Origin: Arthrobacter sp. TMP15
GTDB lineage: Bacteria > Actinomycetota > Actinomycetes > Actinomycetales > Micrococcaceae
Length of the DNA stretch: 64,000 nucleotides
NCBI RefSeq assembly: GCF_039529835.1
Contig: NZ_CP154262.1
Location: forward strand, 2,046,001 to 2,110,000
Direction of reading: 5' to 3'
The notes under the pieces were generated by a model. That model did no database searches. It had not been told where the DNA came from and saw nothing but the letters and a program-made list of their open reading frames with translations. Shown one piece after another: positions 56,382 through 64,000 of this stretch (the stretch's first letter is position 1; every line of letters starts with the position of its first letter). The translations under genes and the position numbers were made by a program.

Positions 56382-56552
56382 AGGATGCAAGGACGGCTTG
56401 CGCCGCGGTACCACCTCGCTTACCACCCCCTGGCTTTTGTTTCCAGGGTGTGGCCGCTCATTAGCTGCTGTGACGGGCTTACCCGTCCGGTTCTACTGGC
56501 GCCTTTTGAGGGGCACTTTCTTCCGGAAGCTCACCGGTGATGGCCGGGTCAA
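56382..56552 (-). promoter_or_regulatory. Ile T-box riboswitch (translational type) upstream of ileS
   Basis: On the minus strand, stem I carries CCGGCCATCACCGG with the Ile specifier ATC (56539-56541) and GAGCTTCCGGAAG after it. The T-box itself, AGGTGGTACCGCGG, lies at 56403-56416 and can pair with uncharged tRNA-Ile. A CGGACGGGT/ACCCGTC-type stem precedes it. The short stem I and position near the start fit actinobacterial T-boxes that expose the ribosome site rather than end transcription. Confidence 0.93.
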
Positions 56553-56566
56553 CGCATTATCTATTC

Positions 56567-56572
56567 ATTATA
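56567..56572 (-). promoter_or_regulatory. Candidate -10 box of the ileS promoter
   Basis: A perfect TATAAT on the minus strand lies 15 bp before the start of the T-box structure. The -35 region overlaps the SDR terminator hairpin and shows no good match, so this may be an extended or activator-aided promoter. Confidence 0.5.
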
Positions 56573-56573
56573 C

Positions 56574-56602
56574 GGGATGCGCGGGACTTCTGCGCGCATC
56601 CC
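56574..56602. terminator. Terminator downstream of the SDR gene
   Basis: GGGATGCGCG (56574-56583) and CGCGCATCCC (56593-56602) form a perfect 10-bp stem with a 9-nt loop, 26 bp after the SDR stop. It insulates ileS from upstream transcription. Confidence 0.8.
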
Positions 56603-56627
56603 GTTCTGTCTGTCAGGGCTCAGTCTG

Positions 56628-57395
56628 TTAGCGGCGGATCAACTTGTGTGCGGCTGCTTGCGCCACAGGGCGCAGAACAATCTGGTCCAGGTTGATGTGG
56701 TGGGCAAGCCCGACGGCGTAACCCACTACCGAGGCCACATCATCTGCCGTGAGTGGTTGGGCCACGCCACGGTAGACCTTATCGGCAGCTTCCTGGTCAC
56801 CGCCTAGTCGATTCACCGCAAATTCTTCGGTGTGCACCATGCCCGGCGCCACCTCAATGACGCGGATGTTGTGCACGGCTTCTTCCAGACGCAACACACC
56901 GGTCAGGGCATGCTGGCCAAACTTGGCTGCGTTGTAGCCGGCCCCACCCTCATACGCTTCCACTCCTGCGGTGGAAGTAAGGTTGCAGATAGTGCCGTGG
57001 CCGTGTCCCCGCAGAGCAGGTAGGAAAGCTTTAATGACTTTGAGCGTACCCAGGACGTTGACTTGATACATCCAATCCCAATCTGCAACCTCCGCATTGG
57101 CCACACTGTCCGCACCGCGGGCACCGCCGGCAACGTTGATGAGGGTATCTAGCCCACCGGTCTGGGCGAAGGTGTCGGCGGTGAAATTGCGTAAACGAGA
57201 GACGTCCTGGTCGTTGGTAATGTCAGTGGCGAACGCCAAGGCTCCGGTCTCCGCAGCCAACTGTTCGAGCCTGTCCTCGCGCCGAGCCACGGCAATCACG
57301 TTCCAACCGTCTCTTCGCAGCTGGCGGACGGTGGCCGCGCCAATCCCTGAACTGGCACCCGTGACAATTGCATTTTTAGAAGTGTTTTCAGCCAT
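56628..57395 (-). CDS. Short-chain dehydrogenase/reductase
   Basis: A 255-residue classical SDR. The nucleotide loop is TGASSGIG (~13-20), the NAG-like motif appears as NVAGG, and the catalytic YNAAK is near residue 156 with a serine/threonine in LTSTAGVE. The sequence around VARREDRLEQLAAETG resembles the YdfG-type 3-hydroxy acid dehydrogenases, but the substrate is undetermined. Single gene with a terminator behind it. Confidence 0.92.
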   Translation of the reverse strand: MAENTSKNAIVTGASSGIGAATVRQLRRDGWNVIAVARREDRLEQLAAETGALAFATDITNDQDVSRLRNFTADTFAQTGGLDTLINVAGGARGADSVANAEVADWDWMYQVNVLGTLKVIKAFLPALRGHGHGTICNLTSTAGVEAYEGGAGYNAAKFGQHALTGVLRLEEAVHNIRVIEVAPGMVHTEEFAVNRLGGDQEAADKVYRGVAQPLTADDVASVVGYAVGLAHHINLDQIVLRPVAQAAAHKLIRR

Positions 57396-57465
57396 GTCAC
57401 CAATCTAGCGCCGTTGCAGCCCCGGGTTGAACACCTGTCGCTTTTTTGCGGCCCGCTAATTGTTC

Positions 57466-57813
57466 CTAGTCAGCCGTTTTTTGCAGGAAGTCCAGCAGGA
57501 CTGCTGCCTGGTTTTCATGATGGTCCTTGGCGCCATAGAGCAGCACCACTTTCTTGTGCTCGGCCATGACCTCCCGCAGCTGCGCTACGGCGCAGTTCTT
57601 GACCAGCTCGGCCGTGTACTGGTGCACAAAGGCGTCAAAGCGCTCCGGCACGTGATCAAAAGCTTGACGAACTTCCTTGCTGGGGCCCACGTCTTTGAGC
57701 CAGAGGTCAATAGTGCCCTTCTTGATCCCCCGCGGCCATAGCCTGTCCACCAGCACGCGGTACTCCCCCGCTTCCGGCTCCTCATATACCCGCAGTATTC
57801 GTACAGTGCCCAT
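57466..57813 (-). CDS. DUF488 family protein
   Basis: A 115-residue protein starting MGTVRILRVYEEPE, with VLVDRLWPRGIKK, the family hallmark, and VVLLYGAKDHHENQA near the end. Function is unknown. The ATG at 57813 is preferred to an upstream start at 57879. No ribosome site is strong. It is between the SDR and MepB-like genes on the same strand with gaps of 70 bp and 110 bp. Confidence 0.88.
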   Translation of the reverse strand: MGTVRILRVYEEPEAGEYRVLVDRLWPRGIKKGTIDLWLKDVGPSKEVRQAFDHVPERFDAFVHQYTAELVKNCAVAQLREVMAEHKKVVLLYGAKDHHENQAAVLLDFLQKTAD

Positions 57814-57923
57814 GTCAGCAGCATAGTCCCGAGACCTCCTTCTGCGCAGCGTTTGGAGGCTATGATGCGCCACAAGCATTGCTGCGCACTATTGGCGCAA
57901 AACGGCGCGCAGAAGGAGAGGAA

Positions 57924-58412
57924 TCAGGCAGAGTACAGCTCTTTGATCAGTGCAACGTCGGAGTCCAGGGGTAGAAAATACTCGCATTGCCACTTTTGTG
58001 TCCGCCGGGCCGTAGTGCTGAGGCCCTGCACATCCGGAGGGTATACACGCATGGCCCGTTTGCCACCCTTGCCACTCACTGACACCACATCGTGGCGAGT
58101 TAGAACTTCAAGGGGGAACACGAACTGACCCAGCCCGGTGCCAAGGCCGGCGTGAATCACGAAGGAGGCAACGCCGTCGGACGTGTCAAAGGGCCGGATG
58201 GGCCCTTGCGCTGAACGCTTCCACAGCGTTACGAACTGACCCAGCTTTGTGGGCGTTATCTTGGCCGTACGGAAGAGCAGCAGCCGGCCATCTATGTTTA
58301 GTGTGTGGGCGCAATACTGCATACTTTCGGGCTCAGGCTCGATCGAAGAGCACACAAGCCCGGCAGGCTCCCAGACGTTTTGGTGCATCATCAACAAGGT
58401 TTCATGGGTCAT
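57924..58412 (-). CDS. MepB-like protein
   Basis: A 162-residue protein resembling staphylococcal MepB: QYCAHTLNIDGRLLLFR, AKITPTKLGQFVTLWKR, GPIRPFDTSDG, FVIHAG, GQFVFPLEVL, KRAMRVYPP and TQKWQCEYFLP are the shared landmarks. MepB is part of the mepRAB locus with a MATE pump in Staphylococcus but its activity is unknown; no pump or MarR gene is adjacent here. The ATG at 58412 has GAGAAAG upstream, and the gene is divergent from valS. Confidence 0.85.
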   Translation of the reverse strand: MTHETLLMMHQNVWEPAGLVCSSIEPEPESMQYCAHTLNIDGRLLLFRTAKITPTKLGQFVTLWKRSAQGPIRPFDTSDGVASFVIHAGLGTGLGQFVFPLEVLTRHDVVSVSGKGGKRAMRVYPPDVQGLSTTARRTQKWQCEYFLPLDSDVALIKELYSA

Positions 58413-58515
58413 CAGTGCCACTTTCTCCACACGGCTTTTGGCCCAAATGGTATCAAGTGCCCACCTGGAATGCTTGAACCACCCGTTCCTGCCCAACTCG
58501 TGGAAGAATTGGGCC

Positions 58516-61155
58516 ATGGCTGAAAACATTCCGGGCACAGACACGCCCGCACCCACCCCAAGCAACGTTCCCGACAAACCCGTTTTGGAGGGCCTTGAAG
58601 AGTCCCTGACCAAGCGCTGGCTTGCTGAAGGAACCTACAAATTTGATCGTGAGACCACGCGGGAGCAGGTGTATTCCATTGACACTCCCCCGCCCACGGC
58701 TTCTGGATCGTTGCATGTGGGGCACATGTTCTCCTACACCCAAACCGATGTGCTGGCACGCTTCCAGCGTATGAACGGCAAGAACGTCTTCTACCCCATG
58801 GGTTGGGATGACAACGGTCTGCCCACCGAACGCCGCGTGCAGAACTTTTACGGTGTGCGTTGTGATCCAAAGATTTCCTACGAGCCCGGATACCAACCTC
58901 CGGCGACTCCCGCCAAGAACCAGCGTGATTTCGATGTCATCTCACGCAAGAATTTCATTGAGCTCTGCGAGGTGCTTGCCGTTGAAGACGAGAAAGTTTT
59001 TGAGCATCTCTTCCAGACCCTGGGCCTCTCTGTTGACTGGGCACTGACCTACCGCACCATTGATGATCACTCACGAGCAGTCTCGCAGCGCGGTTTCTTG
59101 GAAAATCTGAGTGCCGGGGATGCGTACATGGCTGAGGCCCCCACACTGTGGGATGTCACCTTCCGGACCGCCGTTGCCCAGGCAGAACTGGAAGACCGTG
59201 AAATGCCCGGCGCATATTACCGGTTCCCCTTCTTCGCCGAAGATGGTTCAAAGATTTACATTGAAACGACCCGTCCCGAATTGCTGGCGGCCTGCTCCGC
59301 CTTGGTGGCCAACCCTGACGACGAACGCTACAAGGCGTTGTTTGGAAAAAAGGTTACCTCCCCGTTGTTCGGAGTAGAGGTTGAGGTCCTTCCGCACGCT
59401 CTGGCCAAGGCCGATAAGGGCTCCGGAATCGCCATGGTGTGTACCTTTGGTGACCTGACAGACGTCATTTGGTGGCGTGAACTCCAGCTGCCCACCCGCG
59501 CCATTGTTGGCCGTGACGGGCGCATCCTCTCGGAGACCCCCGAGTGGATCACCACCGAGGAGGGCCGCGAGAACTACGCCACCATCGCCGGCAAGACTGT
59601 CTTTGGTGCTAAAGAAGGTCTCATAACCCTGCTGACCGACGCTGAGCTTCTTGACGGTGAAGCCAAGAAGATCATGCACCCGGTGAACTTCTTTGAAAAG
59701 GGCGACAAGCCCTTGGAAATCGTCAGTTCACGCCAGTGGTACATTCGCAATGGCGGCCGTGACGCGGATCGCCGCGAACACCTGATCAGCCGCGGTAAAG
59801 AAATCGAATTCCACCCGGCTTTCATGCGCTCACGCTACGACAACTGGATCTCCGGGTTGAACGGCGACTGGCTGGTTTCGCGTCAGCGCTTCTTCGGCGT
59901 GCCGGTTCCCGTCTGGTACCCCCTCGACGCCGACGCCAACCCAGACTACGAAAACCCCATCCTGCCCACCACCGAAATGCTTCCAGTTGATCCTGCAGCG
60001 GACGCCGCTCCTGGCTACACCGAAGAGCAGCGAAATCTCCCTGGCGGCTTCGTCGGTGACGCCGATGTGTTGGATACGTGGGCCACCTCATCCCTGACAC
60101 CGCAAATTGTTGGTGGTTGGGGCGTAGATGAAGAACTATTCAACAACGTCTACCCGTTCGACCTGCGTCCCCAAGGCCACGACATCATCCGTACTTGGCT
60201 GTTCTCCTCAGCCGTGCGCGCAGACGCTCTCCAAGGAAGCGCACCCTGGAAGCATGCAGCCATCTCGGGCTGGATCCTTGACCCCGACCGGAAGAAGATG
60301 TCCAAGTCCAAGGGCAACGTGGTGGTCCCCACTGATGTGCTGAACGACTTCGGGGCCGACGCCGTTCGCTACTGGGCGGCCTCAGCCAAGCTCGGCGCTG
60401 ATACGGCTTATGAGATTGCGCAGATGAAGATTGGCCGCCGCTTGGCAATCAAGTTGCTCAACGTTTCCAAGTTTGTGCTCAATCTCGGCGCCACCGAAGC
60501 CAATGTCCTCACCGCCGATTCCGATGAGCTACAAAATGCGTTGGACCGCGGACTGCTGGCTCAGCTCTCTGAGGTTGTTTGGATTGCCACCTCAGCGTTT
60601 GAGAAGTACGACTACGCCCGTGCACTCCAGCTTACTGAGAGCTTCTTCTGGCACTTCACCGATGACTATGTAGAGCTGATCAAGGACCGTGCGTACGGAG
60701 CCAGTGGCGAAGAGGGTCAGGCCTCCGTGCTGGCAGCTTTGGCGACAACGTTGGATTCTCTGCTGCGCCTCTTTGCTCCCTTCCTGCCCTTTGCAACAGA
60801 AGAGGTGTGGAGCTGGTGGCGCAAGGGTTCGATTCACCGCGAATTATGGCCGGCGCTGGTCGCCGTGGACGACGGCGACACCAGCTTACTGGCGACAGTG
60901 GGCGATGCTTTGAGTGGTATCCGCAAGGCCAAGTCAGAAGCGAAGGTCAAGCAACGTACCCAGGTACTCTCAGCAACAGTGACGGCCGGAGCCGTAGAGG
61001 CTTCTCAGCTTGCTGCCGGTCTGGGCGACCTCAAGGCTGCCGCCAATGCACTGGAGATCACGGTTGCCGTGGGCGAAGGCGAACTGCGTGTTTCCGATGT
61101 GGCGTTAGCACCGGCAGAAGAACCCGCTGCAGCAGTATCCGCAGTACAGGCCTAA
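58516..61155 (+). CDS. valS: Valyl-tRNA synthetase
   Basis: An 879-residue class I synthetase from MAENIPGTDTP; upstream frame extension runs through the divergent MepB region and is rejected. GGAAG precedes the ATG. The HIGH equivalent is GSLHVGHMFSYTQTD (~60-74), editing-domain IYIETTRPELLAACSALVA (landmark ETTRPELL) and the KMSKS loop RKKMSKSKGNVV. The C-terminal part is a charged helical region. It is followed by a bidirectional terminator and is the only synthetase on this strand here. Confidence 0.97.
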   Translation: MAENIPGTDTPAPTPSNVPDKPVLEGLEESLTKRWLAEGTYKFDRETTREQVYSIDTPPPTASGSLHVGHMFSYTQTDVLARFQRMNGKNVFYPMGWDDNGLPTERRVQNFYGVRCDPKISYEPGYQPPATPAKNQRDFDVISRKNFIELCEVLAVEDEKVFEHLFQTLGLSVDWALTYRTIDDHSRAVSQRGFLENLSAGDAYMAEAPTLWDVTFRTAVAQAELEDREMPGAYYRFPFFAEDGSKIYIETTRPELLAACSALVANPDDERYKALFGKKVTSPLFGVEVEVLPHALAKADKGSGIAMVCTFGDLTDVIWWRELQLPTRAIVGRDGRILSETPEWITTEEGRENYATIAGKTVFGAKEGLITLLTDAELLDGEAKKIMHPVNFFEKGDKPLEIVSSRQWYIRNGGRDADRREHLISRGKEIEFHPAFMRSRYDNWISGLNGDWLVSRQRFFGVPVPVWYPLDADANPDYENPILPTTEMLPVDPAADAAPGYTEEQRNLPGGFVGDADVLDTWATSSLTPQIVGGWGVDEELFNNVYPFDLRPQGHDIIRTWLFSSAVRADALQGSAPWKHAAISGWILDPDRKKMSKSKGNVVVPTDVLNDFGADAVRYWAASAKLGADTAYEIAQMKIGRRLAIKLLNVSKFVLNLGATEANVLTADSDELQNALDRGLLAQLSEVVWIATSAFEKYDYARALQLTESFFWHFTDDYVELIKDRAYGASGEEGQASVLAALATTLDSLLRLFAPFLPFATEEVWSWWRKGSIHRELWPALVAVDDGDTSLLATVGDALSGIRKAKSEAKVKQRTQVLSATVTAGAVEASQLAAGLGDLKAAANALEITVAVGEGELRVSDVALAPAEEPAAAVSAVQA

Positions 61156-61174
61156 TACGCCACACAACTGTGTG

Positions 61175-61214
61175 GTTGAGGACACCCCCGGAGGAACGAA
61201 GGGGTGTCCTCAAC
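61175..61214. terminator. Bidirectional terminator between valS and SGNH hydrolase gene
   Basis: GTTGAGGACACCCC (61175-61188) and GGGGTGTCCTCAAC (61201-61214) pair perfectly around a 12-nt loop containing GGAGGAACGA. It lies between convergent genes and closely resembles the hairpin at 5833-5898 in both stem ends and loop. Confidence 0.87.
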
Positions 61215-61222
61215 TCTGCTTC

Positions 61223-62044
61223 TCAACCAGGCGGGTTCGTTAACTCCCGGGCACGTTTCTTCAGTCCTTTCTTGGGCGGCACCCGGACGGGCTCCGGCCA
61301 ACGCGGTGTCAGTGAATCACCCAAGGTGGTGCCACGCACTTTGCGCACAGCCAACGGAAGCACCCAGTCTCTGACCCAGAGATATTGTTCTCGCGTCCAG
61401 TGCACCAGACCGGGCATGGGAGTAATTTCCTTGTGTTTATGAGTAATCCCGTGCTGGACATCCAGCAAATCTAAGAGCGCGGCAGCTAAATACTTATGCC
61501 CTGCCTTTGACATATGCAGCCGGTCCGGCCCCCACATGCGCGGACTTGCGTACGCTGCAAAGCCGGCGTAATCGACTAAAATGGCATCGTATTTTTTCGC
61601 CAGATTCCGCACACCGTCATTGTAGGCATGGTTCTTGCGCCGCAGAGGAGATAGCAGCGGGGAAACCTCCACGTCGTAACCGGTGAAGAGCAGCAAGGTG
61701 GCGCCGGTCTGAGAAAGCCGGGAAACCATGAATTCATAGTGCGCCAGGATTTCCGGGAGTTTTGTTCCGAAGTCCATAACATCATTCCCGCCGGCATACA
61801 GCGTAATCAGCGTTGGCTCCATGGCTAGGGCGGGCTCAAGTTGTTCTGCAACAATGTCCCGTAGGCGCTTGCTGCGCACCGCCAGATTAGCGTACTCCCA
61901 TCCGGGTGCTTCCTTGGCCAGCCCTTCCGCAACTCTGTCCGCCCAGCCGCGGACTCCATTGGGCAGGTGCTTGTTGACGTCGCCAACGCCCTCAGTAAAG
62001 GAATCGCCCAGTGCCACATAGCGCCCAGGATCACCAGCGAACAC
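61223..62044 (-). CDS. SGNH/GDSL hydrolase family protein
   Basis: A 273-residue esterase/lipase-fold enzyme. Block I ALGDSFTEG holds the nucleophile S15, block III TLYAGGNDVMDF the oxyanion-hole Asn, and DRLHMSKAGHKYL the catalytic Asp and His. No signal peptide is present, so it is cytoplasmic. Substrate unknown. The GTG start lies 6 bp after the UDP-glucose dehydrogenase stop, linking it to that operon; acyl removal from a surface glycan precursor is a speculation from context. Confidence 0.9.
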   Translation of the reverse strand: MFAGDPGRYVALGDSFTEGVGDVNKHLPNGVRGWADRVAEGLAKEAPGWEYANLAVRSKRLRDIVAEQLEPALAMEPTLITLYAGGNDVMDFGTKLPEILAHYEFMVSRLSQTGATLLLFTGYDVEVSPLLSPLRRKNHAYNDGVRNLAKKYDAILVDYAGFAAYASPRMWGPDRLHMSKAGHKYLAAALLDLLDVQHGITHKHKEITPMPGLVHWTREQYLWVRDWVLPLAVRKVRGTTLGDSLTPRWPEPVRVPPKKGLKKRARELTNPPG

Positions 62045-62050
62045 GGGGCG

Positions 62051-63439
62051 TTAGAGAGCAAACTGGTTGGAGGCAATGTTCGCCCCGCTAGCTGGTGCCC
62101 AGTTTTCTACTGCCGGGCCAACCACCTGGTCACTGCCGCGGCCAACTCCGTGATAATCCCACCCAGCCTCCTGCCATGACCGCGCATCAAGAGCATTCCG
62201 GCCATCCACGATCACCGGCCGTTGCACCGCAGCGGCTGCCTTGCGCGGATCCAAAGAAACGAATTCCGGCCACTGGGTCAGCAAAAGCACTAGCTCGGCT
62301 CCACGCAGGGCGGCAAATACATCGCTTTCAAAGCTAAGCTGCGGGTACTGCAACCAGGCGCTGTCCACGGCTTGCGGATCAGTGACGCTCACCCGTGCCC
62401 CTTGTGCAGCAAGCTGAACTGCCACATCCAATGCGGGAGAATCGCGAATGTCATCAGTGTTGGGTTTAAACGATGCCCCTAAAATGGTGATCCGAAGTCC
62501 GCGGACTGAACCGCCGCACAGCCCCACCGCTGTCTCAGCCATCCTGAATCTGGCATCGGCATTGATGCCGTCAACCAGAGAGAGCATCTCATCCAGCGAC
62601 TCAATTCCGTGCCGCTGCGCCTGAACTCGAAACGAGCGCAGATCTTTGGGCAGGCATCCGCCACCAAAGCCCACCCCCGCGTGGAAATATTTTCCACCAA
62701 TCCGTTCATCGTGCCCCAGCGCCTGTTGCAATGCCACGACGTCGGCACCCACCTGCTCGCAAAACTCACCAACAGCGTTGATGTAAGAGAGTTTCAATGC
62801 CAAAAATGCGTTCGCTGATACTTTGATCAGTTCCGCTGTAGCAAAGTTGGTGAGCACCTGCGGTGTGCCACGTGCCAACAGGGGTGCGTAGACGGCGTCG
62901 AGCATGGCGCACGCGCTACTTTGTAATGTGCCGTCCCGCAGACCGTAGACCAACCGATCCGGGACCAAGGAATCCTGTACGGCAGTGCCTTGACGAAGGA
63001 ACTCCGGGTTCCAGATCAGCGCGGCCCCCGTCCCTGCAATCATTTCCTGGACTTGAGCGGCCGTCCCAACTGGAACGGTCGATTTGCCCACCACGACGGC
63101 ATCTGCTCGTACAAAAGGCACGAGGGTCTCAATGGCGCTGAACAGAAACGATAGGTCAGAATCGTTACCAGTCTTGGACTGAGGGGTGCCGACACAGAGG
63201 AAATGGACCTGTGCCTGCGCCAGCTCGCCAGGATCGGTGGTGAAACGAAGGCGCCCATTGTGGCGGCCTTGCTCCAGTAACTCGGCCAGTCCCGGCTCAT
63301 AGAAAGGGGCGTTGCCACTTTCAAGGTGTGCAATTCTTAGAGCATCTGTATCTAGTCCCACCACGTCATGCCCCAAGTGGGCCAACGTCGCCGCATGAAC
63401 TGTTCCTAGATACCCGGCACCAATCACTGAAATTTTCAT
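62051..63439 (-). CDS. UDP-glucose 6-dehydrogenase family protein
   Basis: A 462-residue enzyme with N-terminal Rossmann loop ISVIGAGYLGTVHAA, the hinge EFLRQGTAVQD, the catalytic cysteine C262 in GFGGGCLPKD, and a C-terminal domain with GASFKPNTDDIRDSP. It oxidises UDP-glucose (or a related sugar nucleotide) to the uronic acid for cell-surface polymers. Its ATG overlaps the glycosyltransferase stop as ATGA, so they are coupled; the SGNH gene follows. Confidence 0.94.
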   Translation of the reverse strand: MKISVIGAGYLGTVHAATLAHLGHDVVGLDTDALRIAHLESGNAPFYEPGLAELLEQGRHNGRLRFTTDPGELAQAQVHFLCVGTPQSKTGNDSDLSFLFSAIETLVPFVRADAVVVGKSTVPVGTAAQVQEMIAGTGAALIWNPEFLRQGTAVQDSLVPDRLVYGLRDGTLQSSACAMLDAVYAPLLARGTPQVLTNFATAELIKVSANAFLALKLSYINAVGEFCEQVGADVVALQQALGHDERIGGKYFHAGVGFGGGCLPKDLRSFRVQAQRHGIESLDEMLSLVDGINADARFRMAETAVGLCGGSVRGLRITILGASFKPNTDDIRDSPALDVAVQLAAQGARVSVTDPQAVDSAWLQYPQLSFESDVFAALRGAELVLLLTQWPEFVSLDPRKAAAAVQRPVIVDGRNALDARSWQEAGWDYHGVGRGSDQVVGPAVENWAPASGANIASNQFAL

Positions 63440-64000
63440 CTGATTCCTTTCAAGACTGCACTTAGCTGCGGGTACTCTGCAATGGCTTGCTCGTAGAGGT
63501 CCATCAGCTCCTCACACAGGACACCCCAGGAGCGGCCCTGTACTTGTTGCAAAGCTGCCTGGCCAAAAGCACTGCGTTTAGCATCGTCACCGATCAAATC
63601 TGCTGCATAGGCGCGTAACTGGCTGAGTTCACCCGGCTCATAGAGCCAGCCAGTGCGGGAGGAATCCACCAAGTCCAAGGGCCCGCCCCGGCCGGTAGCA
63701 ATAACCGGGACTGCCGATGCCATGGCTTCTTGAATCGTTTGGCAAAAGGTTTCCAACTCCCCCGGGTGCACGAATAAGTCCAGGGACGCCATGGCAGTTG
63801 CCAAGTCTTCACCGTCAAGGAAGCCGGTGAAGTATGCATCGGGAAGGGCCGCTTGGAGAGTTTCGCGTTGTGGTCCCTCGCCCACAATGACAATTTTGGT
63901 GTTGTTTAAGCCAGCGAGAACGGATAGGTCTGCTACTTGTTTTTCCAGGGCAAGGCGACCAACGTAGCCAATGATTTTTTGTCCCTGCGGCGCCACAGTG
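63436..64000 (-). CDS. GT4-family glycosyltransferase, C-terminal part (cut by window edge)
   Basis: The last ~188 codons of a GT-B fold glycosyltransferase; the frame is open to base 64000 and the N-terminal acceptor half is outside. IIGYVGRLALEKQV, IVIVGEGPQRE, the donor-site motif HPGELETFCQTIQEAMASA (E and E seven apart) and ATGRGGPLDLV are clear. It resembles mannosyltransferases of actinobacterial lipoglycan synthesis (MgtA/PimB type), an impression not tested. It shares an operon with UDP-glucose dehydrogenase. Confidence 0.9.
   Translation of the reverse strand, partial: TVAPQGQKIIGYVGRLALEKQVADLSVLAGLNNTKIVIVGEGPQRETLQAALPDAYFTGFLDGEDLATAMASLDLFVHPGELETFCQTIQEAMASAVPVIATGRGGPLDLVDSSRTGWLYEPGELSQLRAYAADLIGDDAKRSAFGQAALQQVQGRSWGVLCEELMDLYEQAIAEYPQLSAVLKGIR

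Noticed and set aside
58249-58515. Upstream start for valS at 58249
   Set aside because: The added sequence runs antisense through the MepB-like gene, while MAENIPG at 58516 has a GGAAG site and begins just before the conserved core.

Overview
The window looks like a chromosomal segment of a mycothiol-using, moderate-GC actinobacterium of the Micrococcaceae, most like Arthrobacter. The signs are mycoredoxin beside S-(hydroxymethyl)mycothiol dehydrogenase, a class Ib ribonucleotide reductase set (nrdHIEF), DnaE2 with a DUF6504 partner, a translational-type ileS T-box, and the actinobacterial order rplU-rpmA-obgE-proB-proA-nadD-rsfS-phosphatase. Base composition looks well below that of high-GC Streptomyces. 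Species cannot be fixed from sequence reading alone. Most of the window is core housekeeping sequence on the minus strand.

Layout. 1-2.1 kb: 3'-truncated dnaE2 (mutagenic repair polymerase) with DUF6504. 2.3-8.1 kb: GNAT, SRAP/HMCES-type DNA-crosslink protein, mycothiol redox and formaldehyde genes, lipoate ligase-like protein, thioesterase and a VTT membrane protein. 8.3-12.8 kb: acyl-CoA synthetase, a multi-pass membrane protein, and then the most unusual locus, a retron. The retron has a structured noncoding RNA (about 10961-11182) closed by a perfect 12-bp inverted repeat with a TAGC branch-site candidate just inside it, followed by a reverse transcriptase with YADD and VTG motifs. 12.8-17.7 kb: NUDIX-nrdF and nrdH-nrdI-nrdE, with a pair of NrdR boxes upstream. 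17.9-23.7 kb: LysR regulator, aldehyde dehydrogenase, metE and metF. 24.1-29.2 kb: a MoxR-DUF58-VWA-VWA-TPR membrane operon. 29.3-34.3 kb: small protein, ROK regulator, methyltransferase, aquaglyceroporin, YchJ-like protein, FadR-type regulator. 34.4-34.7 kb: two identical tRNA-Ala(GGC) genes. 34.8-43.7 kb: phosphatase, rsfS, a low-complexity membrane protein, nadD, proA, proB, obgE, rpmA and rplU. 44.1-49.5 kb: thiD-tenA fusion under a TPP riboswitch, then a very long RNase E/G. 49.9-64 kb: VKOR-family protein, ndk, DUF4233, folC, ileS with T-box, SDR, DUF488, MepB-like protein, valS, SGNH hydrolase, UDP-glucose dehydrogenase and a truncated GT4 glycosyltransferase.

Several control signals explain expression of neighbouring genes: NrdR boxes for nrdHIE, the TPP riboswitch sequestering the thiD ribosome site, the Ile T-box for ileS-folC, and hairpin terminators at most convergent gene ends. 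Two of these terminators are related to each other. A 48-bp REP-like element with two 16-bp GAGCGAGCG units occurs at 12773 and again at 50641, the second time with an inverted half-copy nearby.

The best candidate for an undescribed system is the retron at 10.96-12.73 kb. Its reverse transcriptase resembles, from memory, the myxobacterial Mx162-type lineage. No separate effector gene follows it, so the roughly 190-residue N-terminal region or the adjacent membrane protein could be the partner. All product names rest on motif recognition by eye; no database search was run.
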